DNA of 64,000 nucleotides from Populus alba (lineage: Eukaryota; Streptophyta; Magnoliopsida; Malpighiales; Salicaceae), in assembly GCF_005239225.2 (NCBI RefSeq), contig NC_133302.1:17773357-17837356 (forward strand). Direction: 5' to 3'. Below are positions 22,540 to 32,723 of the stretch, one piece after another. A program made the position numbers and the translations under genes. Below the pieces are notes generated by a model. That model was not told the DNA's origin. It saw only the letters and a list, made by a program, of their open reading frames with translations, and did no database searches. How positions within the stretch are numbered: position 1 is the stretch's first letter; each line of letters opens with the position of its first letter.

Positions 22540-24110
22540 ATCATTTCTTTTTCTTCTTTTTTCTTTCTCTTTATCATGAATTCTACGCTAGCCCTTTTAA
22601 AAAATCGAGTCAACCCCTACAATTTATTTCTCATTCATATATGGTCTTTATCCTTTTTAATTACTATTTTTTTTTAATTTTAAATAAAACATGAAATTAC
22701 AAATATTTTTTAATTTCACTTCCTTTTATTTTTTAATCTTTCTTATTTTGTTCTTATTCTTTTGATTAGTTTTTTTTTTTGATAAGCTATAAAATTATTT
22801 TTTTTTTTTCAATTTCATCCTTTTTTATTTTTTTTTTCAAATTTGATCATCATTCTTTTGATTGCTATTTATTTTATTTGAGATTATTTTTTAAGTTTTT
22901 GTTTTACAATTTCATTCTCTATAGGTTTTTTTCTATCAAAATTGATCTTTATTTTTTTTTTTATTTGTATTCCTTTGGAAAGTTTTTAAATTAATATTTT
23001 TACTGTAATTTCATCATTCAAAATAAAATTATTTGAGAAATAAGCTTCTTTATTAAACTCGATTCAAGGATTTCAGAGATTGTGACTTTTAGATAATACA
23101 CTAGGTTTAAGAGGTTCGCTCGAGTTAGCTTGGTTTTATTTTTTTCTTTTTTAAAACTAATTTTTTTTTGCCCTTTTTTTAGAGTTTTTCTTTATTATTC
23201 TCTTATGGTTTGTCTTCTTTGGAATTAGTCATGGGTTCATGACTAAAGTCATTAATTTAAAAAGGTTAACATGAGTTGACTTTTGATTTTTTTATCGTTT
23301 TTTTAAGTTGATTTATTTCAATCTCATCCTGTAATATTTAATTTATTTTAAATTGGTATTCTTTTATTCTATATGAGTTTATCCCAATTTTATACTATAA
23401 TCACAAGGTTTACAGGTTAACTTAAATTGTTTTTTAGTATTATAGAGTTAGTCTTAAGTTCATGACTAGAGTCATCGATTTCAAATGTTAATTCGATTAA
23501 TTTTTTTTTTATTTAAATTGAATTATTTTAATTTCACAATTCAATATTTAATTTTTTTGAAATTGGTCTTCTTACTTATTTTTTTCATTTCCTTTCTATT
23601 ATGTTATCATAATAGTTTATTAGGGTTTTTTTAAAACAATTTTATCCTTTATAAGTTTTTTTTCTATTACATTTGATCGCTATTTTTTTTTATTGTTATT
23701 TTTTTTTTCGTTGGCAAGTTTTTAAAATTTATTATTATTATTATTATTTCAACCTTCAAAATTAAAATGGTTTGAAATTAAGCTTCATGATTGAACTCAG
23801 TTCAAGAAATTCATGATTTTCATGATCAAGGGGTTTACGGGTTAACTTGGGTTGATTCATATTTTTTTCATTTCTTTTTAAATTATTATTTTTTTATCAT
23901 TGCATCCTTCAATATTAAGTTATTTGATAATTAAACTTCATAATTTTATTCAATTTGCTTTTTAATATGGTCACTCGACCATCTTGATATCATGACTAAG
24001 TTAGAGATTTTATATTTTGACATGGGTGAGCTTGTATCGAATTTTTTTTACCATTTTTAAATTATACTGTTTCTTAATTTTATTTTTTTTTTTTCAACGT
24101 TTTATTCATG
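22540..24110. repeat. Degenerate T-rich repeat array
   Basis: About 1.5 kb of strongly T-rich plus-strand sequence built of decayed related units. Marker words recur: TTCATGACTA(A/G)AGTCAT near 23235 and 23460, ATCATGACTAAGTTAGAG near 23987, (C/G)ATTCAAG or AGTTCAAG followed by ATTTC/ATTC near 23060 and 23798, and GGTTAACTTGG/GGTTAACATGAGTTGAC near 23265 and 23845. Units are roughly 200-330 bp. It codes for nothing; open frames here are low-complexity Phe/Leu/Ile strings. Confidence 0.55.
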
Positions 24111-24115
24111 AATGG

Positions 24116-24372
24116 CTAGAAAAATGAAATTAAGATTTTCCTGATTTTTTTAATTGTTCTGGTTATTGGTTTGGGATCCGATCCGACGCGGAAAGCGTAC
24201 CCGAGTACGGTATGGTAAGGTGAAGATGAGGGTGGCGGTGCATTAAAATTGAAAAAGTAGTCGTATACACGTGGAGCAAAGAGGGATCGTGAGTACAGCT
24301 TCGATCTAGCTGTTTCAACACTTGCTTGACTTGATACCTTGGTAGTCGTAGAAGACACGTCTGAGCTTAGGA
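24116..24372 (-). other. GC-richer island with an open frame of unknown meaning
   Basis: Within AT-rich repeats, about 250 bp has near-balanced composition, and the minus strand is open for over 80 codons with ordinary codon variety (for example SSQASVETARSKLYSRSL and FRVGSDPKPITR). There is no ATG: a TAA lies just upstream and the only starts are GTG. I do not recognise the peptide. It may be a captured exon, a gene relic or an orphan promoter; it also contains CACGTG near 24270. Confidence 0.25.
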
Positions 24373-27300
24373 CGGTTTAACTCTTTTAGGTTTTGTTAGA
24401 TTACCCGTTAAATCACGTCACGTCGAACAGAAAAGTATCCCATACAATATATGTGAAGATAAAAACTTTCCCTGTACTTTTGTCCTTATTCATGGAGATT
24501 TCCTCCCTTCAAGCAGTTCTCGACGTAAACTTTCCTTGTACTTTTGTCCTTCTAAGAATTTGGTTGGAATTGTGATGTTAAAAGTATATTTTATTTAAAA
24601 ATATATTAAAATAATTTTTTTTTTTTTAAAAATTTATTTTTAATATTAACATATTAAAAAATTTAAAAATTATTTTAAACAAAAAAATTCTAAAACTTTT
24701 TTAGAATGCGATGCAAATACATTCTAAAAATTCATTGTATTATTTTACGAGCTATTTCTTGGGTATTCATGGGTTGATAGTTTTTATAATAAAAGTTTTT
24801 ATTATATTTTTAAACTTGATTAGAATCTAGATCATGATATATAATTCAAAATTGTAGTAGAAAAACATGATTAAAAGAAGAGGTAGCAAATGGAAAAAAA
24901 AAAAATACATGTCCATTCATTCATAAGCAAAAGCACATGTTTTTCTTTTGCTTCTTTAATATCATTTTTAGTTTTGGTTTAAAATTTTATTTTATTTATT
25001 TTTCAATTCTTGAGTTTGGAGAAAAAAGAAAAAAAAATAGTAAATGGTGAAAGAAAGAGTTGTCCAGTAGCCACATTCCAACACAAAAAAATAATAATTT
25101 TGGTGTTAATAAATTCTATTTAATAAGAGTTTTATTAAGGAGAAGCTTATTCACAGACATTAAAAACTCGCTAGAGAGACTATTAAACGGGTAAGAATTT
25201 CATATTGGATTTTGATTGCCTTCATTCATTTTCTTCTAGTACATTGGTGTTGAGCAAGATTTTTTTTTTTTTGTTTAATTTTATGATTTGGATTGGTTTA
25301 GAGGTGTTTTGAGTTATAAGATTAGTTGATTCAGATTTTAATAATGTTTATGGGTATTTTTTTAAAAAAAATAAATTAAAAAATATTTTTTTTCCAAAAC
25401 AATCCAGCTTGGTTTTCTGACAAGAATTTGGGTTGTTTGCTTTATATATATATATATAAAATAAAAAGGTTAAAAACATGTGTCCGCTTAAAAAAAAAAA
25501 GAGGTTAAGCACGCGAGCATGGCCTTGTACGCTCACTTGCATTGGCCCTTATTGGACTAGGCATGCGGGGCCCCATTTCTTCAGCCTAGGTTTTTGGCTG
25601 TTTTCTGCATTTTTTATTCTGTTTTTTTAGATTTTGATAAAAATGCACTGTGAAAAAAAAAAAACTTGACATGATATTTCAATTATTACTCAATTTTTTC
25701 AAAATTCTTCGGTAATATTATAGATTTTTTATGGGAATGCTAACAATGTTTTTCAATTATTTTATACGTTATATGCACACAAAAAATCTGATTAATATTT
25801 AATAAAAATAAATTTTGTTTTTTGAATTTTTTAATGGATCTTTAACATGATCTCATTGTATTTATTGATTTTTCATGAGATATATTTTAAAAAAAATTAT
25901 CGTAGGTTTTTGTTTAAAAACAACACATGTAATTAAAAAATATGTTTTTGTTGAAACATTCCAGAGATGTATTAATAAGAAAATATTGTTTAAATTAGAA
26001 AATATATTAAATTGGCTAATAAAAAAAATTCATTTTGATATTTTAATAAAAAAAACTTTAAATCAATGTTGTTTTTTAAATTAATTTCTTAAAAAAATTA
26101 AACCAAGATTTAGTTGAGGTAACTAAATCAGGAGTATATATATCAAGTAAAAGAACACATTTAATTAATTCTCACCCATTTTACTTTGAAACATGGATTA
26201 TTATAAAGATTGGATTGACGAGTCAGTCAACATGTTTTACCACCAAACTTAACTAAATGTAACAATATTGGTGAAAAGTTATCACCGGACGAGCATGAGC
26301 AACTGATCAGTCATGTGATCGTTAAGATGACACAATATACCTATATTAAAAAAAACAAAAAATTAAAAAAAAAAATCAACTACTTCTGTTAATATGCAAT
26401 TTTTATCAATCATATATTGACTAACACCAGCCAAATCACGTCGATTATCACACATGATGTTTTTCCAAGTGTCACGTTTTGTATAATTTTTCCTTACCCT
26501 AACTATGGTTTCCCATGGTAATTAATACGATCATTAGCTTTCTTTTCTTTTCTTTTTTTATTTATTATATGCTTTGACCCCTTAGATCTCTTGTACTGTT
26601 TTGACTACGTTCGAAACATGTAGAAAGGGTCCCTCGTGGGGCGAGAAATTAATGCCTTTCTTAGAGACTCATCCACTCAAAACCTGGCTGTAAACCATAT
26701 TATAAATTAACAGTTAATTTTGAAAATATTCTTTATTTAAAAATATATTAAAATAAAATCATTTAAAATTATTAAAAAAACTTAATTTTTTTAAAAATGC
26801 CAAATATTTATTATTTGACTACAAAAACAAACATACTCTCGATAAGTAAGACTAGCATCTCCTAGTTAATTTACTTAAAAATATTTATTTGAGATATATT
26901 TTTCTCTACAAATATTAGAATTAATATTTGCGTAAACTTGTTTAAATTTTATGTAAGGGTTGACGTATAAGCTTGTCAAGATTAATACACATCTTATCGT
27001 TGCTTGGATTGCCAGCTTTACTTCAATTATTTATATGATCTTTGGTATACATTCTTGTCAAATTAAACACTTGATTGACGTACGTAAACTCAAATATACT
27101 TTAATCAAAAGTTGAGAGAAAAGGGAGAGAGAGTCATAAAAATAAGAAAGAAGAAAGAAAGCTTTTAACTAGCATAAAAAAAAATCAATTTTAATATTGT
27201 TAAATTCTTTTAAATAAATAGTTAAACGACGTTGTTAATCATGATGGAAAAAATAGATTAGAATTCAAAATTTTAATTTTAATTTGATATTTAAAATTCT

Positions 27301-27795
27301 TCGAATAATTAGATTATGTTATGAAGTGAAAATAGAATTATAAAGGTTTCTATGATTTTTCTATGTGTTTTAATTAATAAGATGTTGAATTTTGAGTGCC
27401 AGGGGCAATGAACTAAGAACTTGAATTTTTGATCTCTCGAGCTTGCTGAAAATAGTTTTAGTAGACACATATTGTATGAAAAGCGAGAAATGTGTTATCC
27501 TCTATTTTTTTTTTTCTAATAAAAAAAAACTCAACTCAAGAGTTCAATAATCTAGATACACGAACTTAGTCTTCCAAACTTAAACATACTTGAAACTGAA
27601 TAGTATATTTGAGAATATAATTGTATTTATTTTTTAAAATATTTTTTATTTAGAAAAATATATCAATAATATTTTTTTTTATTTTTTAAAAAAATTATTT
27701 TTGAGATTAACACATCAAAATAATTTAAAAACATCAAAAACATATTAATTTAAAATAAAAAAAATACTTTTGAAACACAGTGCCAATTAGACTTA
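24373..27795. other. Intergenic, no gene seen
   Basis: Copies of the AT-rich dispersed family lie at about 24573-24710, 26705-26805 and 27595-27785. They are recognised by runs such as AAATATATTAAAATAAT and TTTTTAATATTAACA. The rest is AT-rich with no supportable coding or RNA gene. Confidence 0.5.
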
Positions 27796-28510
27796 GACTC
27801 CGTTTGTCTACGCGACTGCGGCTGCGAATATAAAAAAGCAGTTTACTGTTCATGGGACCCACACAATTTTTTCGTTTAAAACGCTGAAAAGGAAAAGCAA
27901 CGAAAACATGCTTTTCACTTGAACAGGAATTCTCTGCACGTTATAAAAAATAGGAACAGTGCAATTCACTGCACTGTTCACCAGTGAATTGCACTGTTCA
28001 CGTTTTTTTTTTTTTTTTTTAAAGTTTTAATTGTATTAATTTTTTTTTTTTAAATAGTTTAAAGAGTTAAATTCATTGACAAAACAATATTTTTTTCTCG
28101 AAAAACTAGTATAAAGTGAATTAAATTCACTCGCACAGTAATATCAATTTTATAGTTTTTATCGAATAAATTTTGTATGTAATGGAATTATAAATAGTTT
28201 AATGGAATAATAAAAAATATTTTATATAAAGTATTATTTTTTTCATGATGTAATAGGAGTAATTAATTTTATAATATTTAAATTTAAAACCATCAATATT
28301 AATATATATTTTTTTAAATTATTTTATAATCTCAATTTCAAAAGCATTCTTAACCAAACACATTAAACTACTTTTTTTTCAACCTCAATTTTAACCACAG
28401 TTTTAACCAAACACCTATTTTTTCAAACCAACCTCAACTAAAAGTACTTTTTATAAAACAACTTTTTTTAAACCACAACCACAACAGCTACCGCAATACC
28501 AAACACACTC
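27796..28510 (-). mobile_element. Tourist-like (PIF/Harbinger-type) MITE, copy 1
   Basis: 715 bp flanked by TTA on both sides (27793-27795 and 28511-28513), the target duplication of PIF/Harbinger elements. Termini are imperfect inverted repeats: GACTCCGTTTGTC at the left and, read inward from the right on the minus strand, GAGTGTGTTTGGTATTG. It shares its internal sequence with 55161-55856 in the opposite orientation. It encodes nothing. At 27955-27998 a perfect 16-bp inverted repeat (AACAGTGCAATTCACT, 12-base loop, AGTGAATTGCACTGTT) could fold as a hairpin if transcribed. Confidence 0.72.
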
Positions 28511-28513
28511 TTA

Positions 28514-29920
28514 GCCTATCAAGCTTAGCCATGCTCATGCCACCCTTTTAAGCCTAGACACATATATATGGACTTGATCCACATTCACTTTTCTTTTCTT
28601 TTATTTATTTAATTGTTTTTATTTTTGATATTTTAAAACTAAATTCTCTATAAATACAATAATTAAAAAGATGTTATAATAATTATTTAATCATGCCATA
28701 CTTTTCAAAAAAAAAAAACTATTAGAGCTTTTCTTGTAATATTAGTAATTACTTTATAAATTATTATTTATGAACCTAATGTGTAAAATATTTTAAAAAA
28801 TAATTAGGCATGAATATTTAATGAAAATAAAATTTTTATTTTTTATTTTTTCTTAAAGTCACATAAAAATTATCATGTCAAGTTTTTTTTAATTAAAACT
28901 TATATATTTATTTTTTAGTTTTTATATATTTTTTATTTTCTCTTAAAGTCACACATATAAGATTATCATGTCAAATTTTTGTTAGTAAAAAAATATATTT
29001 GTGTCCCATTTGTAGACAAAAAAAAAATAAATTTGAATTAAAATATGAAAATGTTATTGTTCACGGAGTAATACTAACGGGTGATTCAGAGCAGTCATGT
29101 ATGAATCTGTCATAACTAGATGAGAATCTGTCTCAGAAAAATTACGTGAATGGCCTAGCAAATATATTTAATGGATCAATGTGATAACCTAAGCTTAGAA
29201 GAAGGTTTAGTCGCGCCGAACTAAAATGATGATTCAAAGGGATTTTTTTTAAGGTTGTTTTCTTTAAAGTAGCTACATAATCGCTACTTGATCATCTAAT
29301 ATTTAGATTTCAAAAATCTCTCTTCGAGGTTCTAGTTTTAACAATTTTGAAAAAAAATTTTTTTTATGAATTGATCAATTATTTCAATGAATTGATCATT
29401 TGATTAGTCCTTAATTTAAATAAATATCATTGACAACTGCAATATCAATTAAAATTTTATCATTCTTCATAACAACATCTAAAAATATAGTATTTCACCA
29501 ACACTTTTTTCTTACGTATCATTTCATCATTTATTTGTTTTTTACGTGCGAAATGCCAAATTTATCCCAAAACTAGGTGGCACTGTGCTAGAATATTCGT
29601 TCACTTTAGTGCTGGGGAAAGACAATGGACGATATGCAATGCTTCCAGCATGGCTACGTAACAACAGTATCTGATTAATTATCCATATTTAAGAAAACAA
29701 AATATCAATACCTAGATAATAGGAGGTCCACGTACTCAACATTGAACAAATAATCACAGTATTCAATAAATATTAATCTATTTATTTTTTTAAATTCTCA
29801 TATTATTTTAAGAGTTTAAATTTGGAGTTTTTAATTTTATTTAAAAATTTCCCAATAATTAAAAACATTAGTAAAATAGAATAGTAAAACAAATTACTTT
29901 CAAAAATAGCATGATTCGTA
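28514..29920. other. Intergenic, no gene seen
   Basis: AT-rich sequence. Two related words about 75 bp apart (TTTTCTTAAAGTCACA near 28850 and TTTCTCTTAAAGTCACA near 28938, each followed by TTATCATGTCAA) show a small local duplication. Confidence 0.5.
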
Positions 29921-29924
29921 AGGG

Positions 29925-30422
29925 CACGTGTTGCATACACACAACCATTGACTTTGTGAGCATGTACTAGGTTGTAACTTTTTAGATTTAAAAGGGTGTG
30001 CGTGTCAAGCTCTCTGGATATGGATATGCCACGTGAGCGTGTACTGTGTCGTTTTTAAAAATAAATTCATATGTTGTCATTTTTTTTCCATGGTACTATT
30101 TGTTTTATATATATATATATAAAACTCTTTAAATTTGTCTCCCTTCTTCTTAGATACTTTCCTTCTATATTTTATAAAATTTTATATTTTGTGATTTTAG
30201 TAATTTCTTAACTAATAATTTCGTTTAATACAAAAACTCACATGATATTATTTCCCGTAGTAGAATTTAATGATTTTCTCATCTGCCTCCTACTCCATCG
30301 ATCCTTGATACCAAAAACCAGTCTTATTACAGATCATATATTTAAGAATGTTGTCGTTGTATTAATTTTATGAATATGCAGAGAGTTGTTTTAGGCTGAC
30401 CATGACAATATATTAACACGTG
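29925..30422 (+). promoter_or_regulatory. Three G-boxes upstream of the second DREB/ERF gene
   Basis: Perfect CACGTG palindromes at 29925-29930 (GGCACGTGTTG), 30030-30035 (GCCACGTGAG) and 30417-30422 (ACACGTGTCA). All lie within 770 bp of the start codon. G-boxes with ACGTGTC or CCACGTGA context are bound by bZIP factors (ABRE-type) and bHLH/PIF factors, so ABA or light input is plausible. Function is inferred. Confidence 0.5.
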
Positions 30423-30548
30423 TCATTCATTAAAACCCAAGAAAAATGAGCACATGCAACTCATTGCCAGCATCTCCCGCACTTAAATGTAGCTACGAGG
30501 AAGCTCCCTTCTGCTGCCATGGCAAACACTCCCATGATATGTCACGTC

Positions 30549-30557
30549 TATTTATAG
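30549..30557 (+). promoter_or_regulatory. TATA-like box of the second DREB/ERF gene
   Basis: TATTTATAG about 133 bp before the start codon, with no better TATA candidate nearer. Confidence 0.4.
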
Positions 30558-30689
30558 ATTAGCGCCCACTAGCTCTCTCAGTTGCCAAAGCCATCAATTC
30601 TACAATCATCGCTACTCCACCAGTACAGTACTGCCATAATACCATTCATCAGTAGACACAGCCTTAATTTCTTCTGTTTAATTGCTACA

Positions 30690-31253
30690 ATGGAAGGAAG
30701 AATCAGGGACGGCCATCTTGGGATTAGTCCGCCGCGATATAGAGGTGTACGACAGCGGAAATGGGGGAAATGGGTGTCCGAAATCCGGGAGCCAGGGAAG
30801 AAGACAAGAATTTGGCTCGGGAGTTATGAGATGCCTGAAATGGCAGCGGCCGCATACGACGTTGCAGCATTGCACCTGAGAGGACGTGGGGCGCAACTAA
30901 ATTTTCCTGAGATGGTGGATATTTTGCCCCAGCCAGCGAGCTCTACCGCAGAGGATGTGCAAATGGCGGCACAAGAGGCGGCTTTGCTGTTTCGGAGACC
31001 AATGAAATGCTCGGAGGCTGTAAGCGGCGATTCCAGTACTGGTGGTGGTGGTGGTTTAGGTCCTGTTAGGGTTGGGTTGTCACCAAGCCAAATTCAAGCT
31101 ATAAACGAGGCACCATTGGACTCACCAAAAATGTGGATGGAGCTAGCTGGGGCTCTTCTGCTGGAAGAACCTATGATCATGAGTGATGATATTGATGTTG
31201 AGATTAGAGATGAGTGGGGAGAAATGCAGCATGATTCCATTTGGGATTATTAA
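30690..31253 (+). CDS. DREB-type AP2/ERF transcription factor (ERF020/021/022-like), copy 2
   Basis: Intronless, 187 aa from the first ATG. The open frame extends 36 codons upstream but only to a TTG, so 30690 is taken as the start. The AP2 domain spans about residues 16-74 ([50 protein letters not shown]), with the DREB-type Val and Glu. It is followed by [20 protein letters not shown], a Gly run (GGGGG), then [20 protein letters not shown] and a terminal [14 protein letters not shown]. Domain and both C-terminal motifs match the copy at 18.1 kb, so the two are tandem paralogues about 12 kb apart, separated by transposon insertions. The expected role is nuclear DRE/CRT-binding regulation. 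Three G-boxes lie upstream. Confidence 0.94.
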   Translation: MEGRIRDGHLGISPPRYRGVRQRKWGKWVSEIREPGKKTRIWLGSYEMPEMAAAAYDVAALHLRGRGAQLNFPEMVDILPQPASSTAEDVQMAAQEAALLFRRPMKCSEAVSGDSSTGGGGGLGPVRVGLSPSQIQAINEAPLDSPKMWMELAGALLLEEPMIMSDDIDVEIRDEWGEMQHDSIWDY

Positions 31254-32680
31254 TTAATCATATACAATTATTTATTTCGTGTTATCTGCTGCTACTATTA
31301 TTATTATATTATTATTTATGATAATTTGACTATACTAATGTAATGATGGGATTGATCAATTTAAAAACTAGCTAATTTCTCCGATATTACATTAGAGTCA
31401 ACAATATTTAATTAAGCTTTCTCCATCCATCGATCCTTTTCTTTTCTTTTTTCGGGAGAGAGAGTTAATTTGCTCACTTGGAGAAGTGGAGGGTTGGCTC
31501 TTTTGACAACTTCGGGCTCTATAAATGATGCATTGAAAGGCATAAATTTAATTTTCAAGACGTCGTTTAGCGTGTAAAACACTTGAAGAGAGCCTGAAAA
31601 GTGTATTATTTCCTTTTAATTTGCACAAATTACCTTCTTGTTTCGATGCCAAGGACAAGACTTCTGCCTTCAATGAATCCAGCTTCTTTCGTTCATGCTC
31701 CATGATATCCAATCGTCATCTTCTCTTAATTATTTTTAACCATTAATTAAATGCAACAACTGAAAAAAGATATATAAGAAGAAGAAGAAGAAAAGGAAGG
31801 GACAGAACTTGGCCGGATTCCATCGGGCCATAACATCGACCAGAATAATAACTCGCTGAAACATTTCATCTCAATAAATCGGTGAACAGATTATCCGAAT
31901 GGAGATAAAAATAGAATTGAAATTTTAGATTTTTAAATTGTACCCTTTTTCTTTTGTGTTGATTGTCTTATTAAAAATAACTTTTGAAGTTATTTATTGT
32001 AATTAAAAGGTTGAGAAGAGTATTTGGTTGTGTTTTTTTTATGAAAAAAATTGCATTTTAGATGACAAGACATCATCTGTTTGTTTTTACATTTAAAAAA
32101 TTTTTGGGAAAAATTTTATTTTTATATTTACTTTAAATTATATATTTTTGTTATTTTCAAATTATTTTAATGCATTAATTCAAAAATAATTTTTTAAAAA
32201 AATAAAAAAAAATATTATTTTAATATATTTTAAAACAAAAAAAAAATTTAAAAAGTAACTGAGCTAGAATTTTCAGAAACCCACGGATTATAATTGTAGA
32301 AACAGAGGCTAGACAACATGTCAGCCATCCTTGCAAGACGCGTCGCCCCTCCCTCTAAGCAATTGTGCTTGGGCTACACTAGTTAAAATATTAAAACTAA
32401 AAGTATTTTAATAGATAAAATGTGCATAATATATAATAACCTACCAAAACATCTCTCCAATATTCCAAACATATTATTTACATACAAAGAAAAATATTGT
32501 CTTGTCAATCATAAGTAAATAAAACATATATATATATATATATATATATATACACGCGGCGCGCGCACTTAGCAGAAGGGCTGTATTTAAGGGAAGCCTC
32601 AAGACTTACAGAGACTAAGGACAACCATGCGCTACAAAAATCAAATACCCTTGTTTTTGAAATTTAAAACTCTTTTTTTC

Positions 32681-32723
<43 letters not shown>

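Noticed and set aside
22779..22994. Phe/Ile/Leu-rich plus-strand frame as a membrane protein
   Set aside because: It is the translation of T-rich repeat sequence.
30582..30689. 36-codon N-terminal extension of the second DREB/ERF protein
   Set aside because: The extension starts at TTG and has no ATG; the paralogue begins at the position equivalent to 30690.
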